Source of the DNA: Gammaproteobacteria bacterium
GTDB lineage: Bacteria; Pseudomonadota; Gammaproteobacteria; GCA-001735895
DNA: 18,522 bases
Reading direction: 5' to 3'
NCBI GenBank assembly: GCA_024763185.1
Contig: JANTFY010000018.1
Coordinates: forward strand, 1 to 18,522
The notes under the pieces are model-generated. The model worked only from the letters and a program-made list of their open reading frames with translations, was not told where the DNA came from and made no database searches. Shown piece after piece: positions 6,638 through 13,730 of the stretch; within the stretch, counting starts at the first letter, position 1; every line of letters begins with the position of its first letter. Both the position numbers and the translations under genes were made by a program.

Positions 6638-6931
6638 TTATTTTGGCACGATCATGGTTTTTAAATTAACCGAATGCAATACCGTTTGAAACTCAAAATA
6701 AACCCTGAAGTCTCCATAGTCCCACTCGGTTATGGGGGGGTCGCCAACCGCATCATTGCGTTGAATGGGTTCGCCAAATTCTTCAAGAACCCTGTCCATG
6801 CTGATCCCGCGTTGGGGCATGATCATTCCATTGCCATCTTCATAGTGGCCCGGAATGGTCAGATTATCAGCCTGTAGCGCCGTGGATGTCAGTAAAAATA
6901 TGCTTATGAATAGTTTTTGTGTAATCGACAT
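6638..6931 (-). CDS. Small exported protein of unknown function, BamE-like pattern
   Basis: This 97-residue protein has a Sec signal peptide (hydrophobic residues 7-19, likely cleavage after residue 21, Leu-Gln-Ala/Asp-Asn). The mature part has a short GHYEDGNGMIMPQRG segment, a helix-like SMDRVLEEFGEP, then PPITEWDYGDFRVYFEF and VLHSVNLKTM. The order Met-Asp-x-Val-x4-Gly-x-Pro, then Pro-Pro-Ile-x-x-Trp-x-Tyr, then Phe-x-x-x-x-Val-x-His recalls BamE/SmpA-like small envelope proteins, but there is no lipobox cysteine, so it is not BamE itself. A strong GGAG lies about 6 nt before the ATG, and a good promoter precedes it. It is first of the three exported-protein genes on this strand. Identity beyond a small periplasmic protein is uncertain. 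Confidence 0.75.
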   Translation of the reverse strand: MSITQKLFISIFLLTSTALQADNLTIPGHYEDGNGMIMPQRGISMDRVLEEFGEPIQRNDAVGDPPITEWDYGDFRVYFEFQTVLHSVNLKTMIVPK

Positions 6932-6972
6932 GAGCTTCTCCTCTCTGGCTCATTATTCTTTCTAATGTAGTA

Positions 6973-7000
6973 ACTATAGCATGACAGAATGGTTCGGCAA
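6973..7000 (-). promoter_or_regulatory. Sigma-70-type promoter with extended -10
   Basis: On the minus strand, TTGCCG (complement of 6995-7000) and TATAGT (complement of 6973-6978) are 16 nt apart. The -10 is preceded by TGC, an extended -10 (TGn). It points at the 97-aa gene, whose ATG is about 41 nt downstream, and it may drive the whole exported-protein cluster. Confidence 0.55.
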
Positions 7001-7082
7001 CCTGTTCTCATGAAGGCCTTGGTTCGCACTTTGATTGCTGACGCTATTGGACAGCCCATCCTTTCATGTTTTAATGCCGCCC

Positions 7083-8330
7083 ATGAAATTTCCGGTCGAA
7101 TTACTCATCGGATTACGTTACACACGAGCCAAAAGACGTAATCACTTTATCTCTTTCATTTCCATGATTTCCATGTTGGGCATAGTGCTGGGCGTGATGG
7201 CATTGATCGTGGTTTTGTCGGTAATGAATGGGTTTGAACAGGAGTTGAAAGGACGCATTCTGGGCATGGTGTCCCATGTCACGGTTTCGACTTATGACAA
7301 TCGCCTGACTGACTGGCAATCCCTGGGTAAACAGGTTTCTTTATACGATGAAGTGATCGGTGTCGCCCCCTATGTGGATGCAGAGGCCATGCTATCCAAC
7401 AAGGCTTCTGTGAGTGGGGCCATAATTCGTGGCATTCTGCCCGAATACGAAACCGAGGTGTCGGAGATTCATCAACAAATGCTGTTTGGTAGCCTCGACG
7501 ATCTGGTTGCCGGCGAGTATGGCATTATCCTGGGTAGCGGCCTGGCGTCCAACCTGGGTGTTGTGCCGGGCGACCGGGTGACGATGATCACGCCGCAATC
7601 GACGGTATCGGCGTTGGGTTTTTTACCACGCCTGAGGCGGTTCAAAGTGGTGGGTCTGTTCGAGATAGGTGTCTACGAATATGACAAGAGTTCCGCCATC
7701 ATTCATGCCAAGGATGCCTCGACACTGTTTCGGCTGGACGGGGCCATGACCGGTTTGCGCCTGAAAGTGGCCGATATGGATAGTGCACCACTGATTCGAC
7801 ATGAATTACGCAATCAACTGGGAGCCGAATACTGGGTATCGGACTGGACCCTGCGCCACAGCAATTATTTTAAAGCGGTGCAAACCGAAAAGACGGTGAT
7901 GTTTATTATTCTGTCGTTAATCGTGGCGGTGGCGGCCTTTAACATTGTATCGACCCTGGTGATGGTGGTCACCGATAAGCAATCGGATATAGCCATTTTG
8001 CGCACTTTGGGTCTGTCACCGGCTTCGGTCACCGGTGTGTTCATGATTCAGGGTACCCTGATCGGGCTGGTGGGCACCCTATTGGGTCTTATTGCAGGTG
8101 TAACGGTTGCGTCCTATATTGACGTGATCATACCGGCCCTGGAACACTTTTTTCACACCCAGTTTTTGCCCACGGGTGTTTATCCCATCACCGAACTACC
8201 GTCAGAAATGAAAAACTCGGATGTGATCCGTATCGGTATCCTGTCTTTTAGCCTGTCTATTCTGGCGACTATCTATCCCGCCTTGAGGGCATCACGAACC
8301 CAGCCGGCAGAGGCCCTGCGGTATGAATAA
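7083..8330 (+). CDS. lolC: Lipoprotein-releasing ABC transporter permease, single LolC/E-type subunit
   Basis: This membrane subunit works with LolD to extract outer-membrane lipoproteins from the inner membrane and pass them to LolA. From the chosen ATG it has 415 residues (LolE has 414). Membrane segments are near 22-50, 271-296, 313-345 and 383-403, with a large periplasmic domain between the first two. It ends with the family motif YPALRASRTQPAEALRYE. GFLPRLRRFKVVG (about 179-191) resembles the LolC hook that contacts LolA. The ATG at 7083 gives MKFPVELLIGLRY, which lines up with the start of LolE; a TTG at 7035 and an ATG at 7074 are in frame but add residues the family lacks. No clear ribosome binding site precedes any of them. 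Only one permease gene is present next to lolD, so this may be a homodimeric LolF-type protein (inference). It overlaps lolD by 8 nt. Confidence 0.93.
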   Translation: MKFPVELLIGLRYTRAKRRNHFISFISMISMLGIVLGVMALIVVLSVMNGFEQELKGRILGMVSHVTVSTYDNRLTDWQSLGKQVSLYDEVIGVAPYVDAEAMLSNKASVSGAIIRGILPEYETEVSEIHQQMLFGSLDDLVAGEYGIILGSGLASNLGVVPGDRVTMITPQSTVSALGFLPRLRRFKVVGLFEIGVYEYDKSSAIIHAKDASTLFRLDGAMTGLRLKVADMDSAPLIRHELRNQLGAEYWVSDWTLRHSNYFKAVQTEKTVMFIILSLIVAVAAFNIVSTLVMVVTDKQSDIAILRTLGLSPASVTGVFMIQGTLIGLVGTLLGLIAGVTVASYIDVIIPALEHFFHTQFLPTGVYPITELPSEMKNSDVIRIGILSFSLSILATIYPALRASRTQPAEALRYE

Positions 8331-9006
8331 TTGGGTATTGCAGGTGAATGGCCTGAATAAAACCTATCAGCAGGGTGAGTTATCCGTTGAGGTTTTAAGA
8401 CAGGTGGATCTGCAGGTTGGTCGTGGTGAAAAGCATGCGATCATAGGTGCCTCGGGTGCCGGTAAAAGTACTCTGCTGCATCTGCTCGGCGGGCTCGACC
8501 GTGCCACATCCGGCGAAATCAAGGTCATGCAGCAAGATCTTGACAATCTTTCGGAAAAGAAATTGGGCCAGTTACGTAACCAGTACCTGGGTTTTATCTA
8601 CCAGTTTCATCACCTGTTACCCGAGTTCGATGCACTTGAAAATATCATGATGCCGTTATTGATCCGGCGTACCCGCGAGCCCGAAGCCCGTGAACAGGCA
8701 ATGGACCTGTTACAGCAGGTGGATCTTGAACACCGGGCCCGACACAAACCTGGGGAGTTATCCGGGGGCGAGCGGCAGCGCATTGCACTGGCCCGTGCGC
8801 TGGTCACCAACCCGGCCTGTGTACTGGCGGATGAACCCACTGGCAACCTGGATGAGAAAACCGCCGCTTCGATGCTGGATTTACTGATGACGCTGAATGA
8901 ATCCAGAGACACCGCCCTGGTGATCGTTACCCATGACATGAAGATTGCCTCCAGCATGCAGACTGTATGGGAAATGCAAGACGGTGGCCTGGTTAAGCAC
9001 GCTTAA
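8323..9006 (+). CDS. lolD: Lipoprotein-releasing system ATP-binding protein LolD
   Basis: LolD is the cytoplasmic ATPase of the Lol exporter. The 227-residue sequence has Walker A GASGAGKST (42-50), ABC signature LSGGE (146-150), Walker B CVLADE (166-171) and the switch histidine in VTHDM (His204). The segment LGFIYQFHHLLPEFDALEN (89-107) is the LolD-specific motif that couples it to its membrane partner, which separates it from general MacB-type ATPases. Its ATG overlaps the end of the permease gene (ATGAATAA), so translation is probably coupled. The next gene converges on it after 38 nt; no strong terminator is visible in that gap. Confidence 0.96.
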   Translation: MNNWVLQVNGLNKTYQQGELSVEVLRQVDLQVGRGEKHAIIGASGAGKSTLLHLLGGLDRATSGEIKVMQQDLDNLSEKKLGQLRNQYLGFIYQFHHLLPEFDALENIMMPLLIRRTREPEAREQAMDLLQQVDLEHRARHKPGELSGGERQRIALARALVTNPACVLADEPTGNLDEKTAASMLDLLMTLNESRDTALVIVTHDMKIASSMQTVWEMQDGGLVKHA

Positions 9007-9044
9007 GGAAACTGAAGCAGACCAGCCACGACTGGATTCAGGGA

Positions 9045-9677
9045 TCAGGTTTGAAGATGCAGGCTATGCCCGTAGGCCAGCATGACCGGCATTTGGAATA
9101 CCAGGTGGCTGCTGTCTGATACCAGGCTTTTACTGCCGGTGACATTAAATCGATAGTCAATCCAGTCAGCCAAATGGTTACTTAGCCAGCGGCAAATCAG
9201 GTAACCCGCAATCATTAATAGCACAATTCTAAAACTGGTCCCGATTGATGGGAACAGTTGGATGTCGGTATTTTGCGGAATGATCACCTGGTGAAAAAAC
9301 AGAAGCCCGATGGCAATACAACCGAGTAGTGGCATGGCAATGGCAGGGTGATTGAAAAACGGTATAAAAGCGAATAATAGGCTTGCCACAAACAGGATGT
9401 TGATGGTGTTGATGAGAAAGTCTTTTTCTACAAATAAATTTAAAAGGTCGGCATAACTTGTTGATTCTACGATTAATGGAAACATCATGAAAGCAATCAG
9501 CAGGAGTAATAAGACCCTCGCAACAGGACAGTAAACATGTTCCATTAACCATTCTGCCGAGGTGATGTAAAGCAGGTGTTTGTGTAGCAGCGAGCACAGA
9601 TAGGCCAATGCCGTGGATAGTAATACGATGGCAATAGAAAAGCCCAGAAACTGCAGACTGAACAGGATGTCGAGCAT
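9045..9677 (-). CDS. Integral membrane protein, function unknown
   Basis: This 210-residue protein is mostly hydrophobic, with about five likely membrane segments: residues about 7-30, 53-70, 88-107, 112-131 and 147-165. A more polar C-terminal tail of about 45 residues follows. It has no signal-peptide cleavage site, no catalytic motif I can name and no recognised domain. Its ATG shares one base with the stop codon of the upstream DUF2062 gene (TAATG), which suggests coupled expression and a shared membrane task. It converges on lolD. Reading on both strands gives no better alternative, and the membrane pattern plus tight coupling support a real gene. Confidence 0.75.
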   Translation of the reverse strand: MLDILFSLQFLGFSIAIVLLSTALAYLCSLLHKHLLYITSAEWLMEHVYCPVARVLLLLLIAFMMFPLIVESTSYADLLNLFVEKDFLINTINILFVASLLFAFIPFFNHPAIAMPLLGCIAIGLLFFHQVIIPQNTDIQLFPSIGTSFRIVLLMIAGYLICRWLSNHLADWIDYRFNVTGSKSLVSDSSHLVFQMPVMLAYGHSLHLQT

Positions 9678-10195
9678 TATTGTTTAATGCGTTTTTTTCG
9701 TTGTGCGATATGCAGCACTATCTGTAAACGCCACAGTAAACGAACCAGAAGAAAACCGATAAAGGCACTCAGGGAGGCGACGATAAAACAGCCCAGTAAA
9801 AAAGGTTGCCAGATCAGCCCCAATTCGGTGGCCAGCCAGTCAAATGAAAGTTCAAAGTGAAATTCACCCAGTTGTGTATCCAGAATGCGGGCGCCGATCA
9901 GGTAACAGAAATAGAACATGGGCGCGATGGTGACCGGGTTGCTGATCCAGACGGTGGGGACTGCAATCAGAATATTGACGCGAAACAGGATAGCCCCCAG
10001 CGCGGCGATGAGCATTTGAAAAGGCAGAGGGACGAATGCACAGAACAATCCAACGGCCATGGCGCCGGACACAGAACGTCGATTGATATGCCAGATATTG
10101 GGATTCTGAAGCATGGGCCCCAGTTTTTTGAGAATCTTGTGATCCTTAATCCGGGAAGGATGCGGTATTAATTTTTTTACAATTTTTCTGGCCAT
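9677..10195 (-). CDS. DUF2062 family membrane protein
   Basis: This 172-residue protein has a basic N-terminus and the DUF2062 core: NPNIWHINRRSVSGAMAVGLF, then FVPLPFQMLIAALGAILFRVN, then VPTVWISNPVTIAPMFYFCY. Three membrane segments are likely, near 43-70, 75-103 and 133-160, with a basic C-terminal tail. The biochemical role of the family is not established. In Pseudomonas-type genomes a DUF2062 gene also lies between the lol genes and comEC, as here. The ribosome binding site is weak (CCGGAT next to the ATG). It is divergent from comEC across a 139-nt gap and is followed by the 210-aa membrane protein with a 1-nt overlap. Confidence 0.88.
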   Translation of the reverse strand: MARKIVKKLIPHPSRIKDHKILKKLGPMLQNPNIWHINRRSVSGAMAVGLFCAFVPLPFQMLIAALGAILFRVNILIAVPTVWISNPVTIAPMFYFCYLIGARILDTQLGEFHFELSFDWLATELGLIWQPFLLGCFIVASLSAFIGFLLVRLLWRLQIVLHIAQRKKRIKQ

Positions 10196-10334
10196 ATCCG
10201 GATTGTGTTTCGGGTCTTTATCAATTAAGTTAGCGAACGAGGTTTTAGCATTATTTGTACTTTTTCGACAAGCGGAAGCGTAAAAGGCGAATCGCGTAAA
10301 GGTCTCAAAATTCTTTCACAGGGAATCGGAATCT
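10196..10334. promoter_or_regulatory. Divergent intergenic region between DUF2062 gene and comEC
   Basis: These 139 nt lie between divergent starts and should hold promoters both ways. I see no pair of hexamers close to consensus on either strand. CACAGGGA at 10317-10324 is a usable ribosome binding site for comEC, about 10 nt before its ATG. Confidence 0.35.
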
Positions 10335-12617
10335 ATGTTGAGTGCAGGGATAGCTCTTTTAGCCGGATCAATAACAGCCTGCCTGTTACCCTGGAATATA
10401 GATGTCTTCTGGTTGTCCTACCTGCCATTTTGTCTCTTTTTTGTTGTCACGAATCCGCGCTGGCGAGTAGCCTGGCTGATCCTGGCCAGCTTTTTATGGA
10501 CATCTCTGTTTATCTACTGGCAACTTGAACAACGCCTTCCTGTTGAGCTGAATAATAAAAGACTTGCTGTCGTTGGGGAAGTTATAACTATCCCGAAGTT
10601 GACCTCGGGCAATTCCAGTTATCTGTTCAGGCCCCATGCCATCGAGGATTACCACGGCAGGCTTCCCGGTCTGATGAAACTGTACTGGAGAAAGTCGCCT
10701 GACTCCCTGGCGGCCGGCCAGGTATGGCGCCTCAAGGTTAAAATCAAACGCCCGCATGGATACCAGAACCCAGGCGGTTTTGACTACGAACGTTGGCTGT
10801 TCAGCAAAGGGATCGGCGCCACCGGTTATGTCATTAATGCAGCTGAAAACCGGTTACTCCATGAAAACGGCGTTTCTCTCAATCACTATCGTCAACGCAT
10901 CAACGAGCGCATCGAACGCTATTGTGCAGATTGCGACAACCTGGGCCTGATCCAGGCTTTGGCGCTGGGCTACCGTGGCAATATTCAGCACAAGCATCGA
11001 AGCCTTCTGCAACAAACGGGTACGGCACATCTTATTGCTATCTCCGGCCTGCATATCGGTATCATTGCCGCGGTATTTTACTTTCTGGGCCTGAAGTTTT
11101 GGGCGCTGGGATTTTATCGCTACCGGCTTAATCGTCGCGAATTTGCCCTGTTGTTAAGCTGGGTCGCCGCCTTTGGTTACAGCCTGGCTTCCGGTTTTGA
11201 TCTGCCGGCTCAACGCGCGATGATCATGCTCACGGTAATTTTTGCCAGTGTGTGGATGAGAATTCCCCTCAACTTGTTAAACAGTATTTTTGTGGCACTG
11301 GTTGTGGTGTTGATAGTGTCTCCACTGGCGGTTCTGTCCGAATCCTTCTGGTTGAGTTTTTCAGCATTGTTTGTGATCGCTCTGGGCAGCCGCCTGTTGC
11401 AGGGTCAACAGTCACGTTTTCGTCAACTGGTGTTCATACAATTGCTGTTTTCGCTGTTATTTATTCCCCTGAGCATCGTGATTTTTAATCAGGTGCACCT
11501 GGCCAGTTTTATGGCCAATCTGGTGGCGGTCCCGCTGATCAGTTTTATTGTTGTGCCCCTGAATTTTTTATTAATCACCCTGTTATGGCTGCCTGAGGGT
11601 TGGTTACAGGGGCTGTATCAAGGGGTTGATGGTTTGTTGGGTTTGTTGACGACCTATTTGCAATGGCTACAGGACCTGGGCCTGCATGCCAGAGACGTGG
11701 CTGATATCCAGATATGGACACTGGTACTGTTGGTTCTGTTGAGCTTGCTCATACTCAAACCGTTTAAAGTGCTGGGCCTGCAATCCTGGTTGCTGTTGCT
11801 GCCGTTGCTGATTGTGTGGCCGGTCTCACCGCGTCCTGAGGCGGGGTTGCAAGTGGCAGTGCTGGATGTTGGTATGGGCAACGCCATAGTGGTTAAAACC
11901 CGTCAGCACAGCCTGGTGTACGATTTTGGACCGGGCTATGAAAGTGGTTTCAGCCTGGGGGAGTGGGTGTTGATGCCCTATTTACAACATCAGGGTATTG
12001 ACCGGCTTGATCGAATCGTTATCAGTCATTCGGATCAGGACCACATGGGAGGCCTGTATGCTATTCAATCCCGCTTGCAACATGACGCTGTTTTTTCGGG
12101 TACACCCGAACAGGTCAAAAAGCGCTTGCCGCAACTGGGCCCCGTGCGTGATTGTCACCAACAACCTCCCTGGGTGTGGGATGGTATTCGTTTTACCTTC
12201 CTGGCTGCGCCGACCACAAAAAAGGAAAGCGATAATAATCGATCCTGTGTGCTATTGATTGAAAACGGTAACAGCCGGGTTTTGATTGCCGGTGATATTG
12301 AGTCAGACCAGGAATACAAATTGTTAAATAGTTACGCCGAAAAAATGCCGTCGACGATTTTGATAGCACCGCATCATGGAAGCCTGACCTCGTCTTCCAG
12401 CGCTTTCGTTAAAGCAGTGAGCCCGAATGCCGTGGTGTTTACCACGGGTTACCTTAATCGCTGGGGGTTCCCGAGGCCCGAGGTATTGTCGCGCTATCAA
12501 AAAGTGGGGGCTGAAATCTATCGCACGGACCAGGATGGTGCGGTATCTATACATTGCTTCAGCAACGATTGCAGTCTGCAACGCTACCGATCCAGCAAGC
12601 CCCGTATATGGTACTGA
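10335..12617 (+). CDS. comEC: DNA uptake channel protein ComEC/Rec2
   Basis: ComEC forms the inner-membrane route for single-stranded DNA during natural transformation. The 760-residue protein has the full three-part layout: an N-terminal region with membrane segments and a soluble insert (about 1-200), the Competence membrane domain (about 205-490) with GTAHLIAISGLHIGII near 226, and a C-terminal metallo-beta-lactamase domain from about 500. The last starts with VAVLDVGMGNAIVV and carries the metal motif HSDQDH (His565, Asp567, Asp569, His570), GDIES and a later His-His-Gly (His680, His681). The metal ligands appear intact, consistent with a nuclease-type domain. No pilus or other competence genes are in the window. 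In E. coli the homologue ycaI also precedes msbA-lpxK. It is followed by exbB after 60 nt. Confidence 0.95.
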   Translation: MLSAGIALLAGSITACLLPWNIDVFWLSYLPFCLFFVVTNPRWRVAWLILASFLWTSLFIYWQLEQRLPVELNNKRLAVVGEVITIPKLTSGNSSYLFRPHAIEDYHGRLPGLMKLYWRKSPDSLAAGQVWRLKVKIKRPHGYQNPGGFDYERWLFSKGIGATGYVINAAENRLLHENGVSLNHYRQRINERIERYCADCDNLGLIQALALGYRGNIQHKHRSLLQQTGTAHLIAISGLHIGIIAAVFYFLGLKFWALGFYRYRLNRREFALLLSWVAAFGYSLASGFDLPAQRAMIMLTVIFASVWMRIPLNLLNSIFVALVVVLIVSPLAVLSESFWLSFSALFVIALGSRLLQGQQSRFRQLVFIQLLFSLLFIPLSIVIFNQVHLASFMANLVAVPLISFIVVPLNFLLITLLWLPEGWLQGLYQGVDGLLGLLTTYLQWLQDLGLHARDVADIQIWTLVLLVLLSLLILKPFKVLGLQSWLLLLPLLIVWPVSPRPEAGLQVAVLDVGMGNAIVVKTRQHSLVYDFGPGYESGFSLGEWVLMPYLQHQGIDRLDRIVISHSDQDHMGGLYAIQSRLQHDAVFSGTPEQVKKRLPQLGPVRDCHQQPPWVWDGIRFTFLAAPTTKKESDNNRSCVLLIENGNSRVLIAGDIESDQEYKLLNSYAEKMPSTILIAPHHGSLTSSSSAFVKAVSPNAVVFTTGYLNRWGFPRPEVLSRYQKVGAEIYRTDQDGAVSIHCFSNDCSLQRYRSSKPRIWY

Positions 12618-12666
12618 CAAAGACGGACTTTATCAGTATGATGCCGACCAAACTACAGAGATACGC

Positions 12667-12680
12667 AGGAGAATAATGTG
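12667..12680 (+). promoter_or_regulatory. Ribosome binding site that fixes the GTG start of exbB
   Basis: AGGAG (12667-12671) stands 6 nt before GTG at 12678. An ATG at 12676 overlaps it in another frame but meets TAG after one more codon (ATG-TGT-TAG), so the GTG is the true start. Confidence 0.75.
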
Positions 12681-13304
12681 TTAGAACTGGTTCAGGCCGG
12701 TGGATGGCTCATGTACCCCATCCTACTTTGCTCGGTCATTGCCGCCGCCATCATTGCCGAACGTTTATGGACTTTACAGACCAAGAAGGTTATTCCGGCA
12801 AAACTCATGACCGGTATCTGGAATCTGCTGAATAAGGATCAGCTCACCGAAAAACACATTGTGGAAATAGAACAGGGATCACCGCTTGGCAGGGTACTCG
12901 CTGCCGGATTGATCAATCGCCATCTGTCTCGTGACCTGGTGCGCGAAAGCATTGAAGAAACCGGGCGCTTTGTGGCGCATGAACTGGAACGTTTTATGAG
13001 TACGCTGGGCACCATCTCCACCGTCACCCCGTTGCTGGGCTTGCTCGGTACGGTCATTGGTATGATCAAGGTATTTACCGCGATCACCACCGTGGGCGTG
13101 GGGGATCCCGCTACCCTGGCTGGCGGTATTTCCGAGGCTCTGATTACCACTGCTACCGGATTAAGCGTGGCAATACCCAGCGTCATCTTCCACCGTTACC
13201 TGAAGCGCAAAATTGATGAACTGGTGGTCGGCATGGAGCAGGAGGCCATGAAACTGGTCGAAGTACTGCACGGTGAGCGCCAACTGGTGAAACCCGAGGG
13301 CTAG
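12678..13304 (+). CDS. exbB: MotA/TolQ/ExbB-family proton channel protein
   Basis: ExbB-type proteins form the pentameric inner-membrane channel that, with ExbD, turns proton-motive force into work on envelope partners such as TonB. The 208-residue sequence starts MLELVQAGGWLMYPI, which matches the family beginning and supports the GTG start. It has three membrane segments: 12-30, 112-136 (TISTVTPLLGLLGTVIGMIKVF) and 155-175 (ALITTATGLSVAIPSVIFHRY), with a cytoplasmic loop between the first two. The TPLLGLLGTVIGM and TTATGLSVAIP stretches are the family hallmarks. exbD follows after 5 nt. No tonB, tolA or receptor is nearby, so the driven process is unknown. The same pair sits near lpxK in Pseudomonas-type genomes. 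TolQ is less likely because no tolA/tolB/pal genes follow. Confidence 0.92.
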   Translation: MLELVQAGGWLMYPILLCSVIAAAIIAERLWTLQTKKVIPAKLMTGIWNLLNKDQLTEKHIVEIEQGSPLGRVLAAGLINRHLSRDLVRESIEETGRFVAHELERFMSTLGTISTVTPLLGLLGTVIGMIKVFTAITTVGVGDPATLAGGISEALITTATGLSVAIPSVIFHRYLKRKIDELVVGMEQEAMKLVEVLHGERQLVKPEG

Positions 13305-13309
13305 TCAAG

Positions 13310-13729
13310 GTGCAATTTCGCAGCCAGATCCAGGAAGATGAATCCGAAGTCAATCTGACACCGTTAATCGATGTGGTGTTCCTGCTGTTGATATTCTTCA
13401 TGGTTTCCACCACCTTCGATACCACCTCGGAGCTGAAGATAGAATTACCGCAAGCCTCTGAACAACAGTCCCCGCAGCAGGTGGATAAAATGCTGGTGAT
13501 GATTGACCCGAAGGGTAACTTTTATTTAAACGGCAAGCGCCTGAAAAACACCAAGGCTGAATTATTGATGCTGGAAATGCATCGCCTCGCGGGCAGTAAT
13601 AAAGATATTCCGGTGGTGATCCAATCGGATGCCAAATCACCGGTGCAATCGATGGTTACCGCCATGGATGTAGTGGGGCAGATGGGACTTACACGACTGT
13701 CCATTGCCACCACCAAACCCGCCAAATGA
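13310..13729 (+). CDS. exbD: ExbD/TolR-family biopolymer transport protein
   Basis: The 139-residue ExbD has a short cytoplasmic N-terminus, one membrane segment (about 17-36) and a periplasmic domain. The segment LTPLIDVVFLLLIFFMVSTTF includes Asp21, the membrane aspartate that carries protons in this family. The start is a GTG at 13310; GAGGG lies about 10 nt upstream. It lies 5 nt after exbB, and its TGA is followed by one base and then the msbA ATG, so the three are surely co-transcribed. The periplasmic region is of ordinary length, and no truncation is seen. Confidence 0.93.
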   Translation: MQFRSQIQEDESEVNLTPLIDVVFLLLIFFMVSTTFDTTSELKIELPQASEQQSPQQVDKMLVMIDPKGNFYLNGKRLKNTKAELLMLEMHRLAGSNKDIPVVIQSDAKSPVQSMVTAMDVVGQMGLTRLSIATTKPAK

Positions 13730-13730
13730 C

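Noticed and set aside
7035..7082. TTG start for the LolC/E-type permease
   Set aside because: The extra 16 residues are not found in the family, and the ATG at 7083 aligns with the start of LolE.
13704..13730. TTG start for msbA inside exbD
   Set aside because: It adds a proline-rich stretch unlike MsbA; the ATG one base after the exbD stop fits family length.
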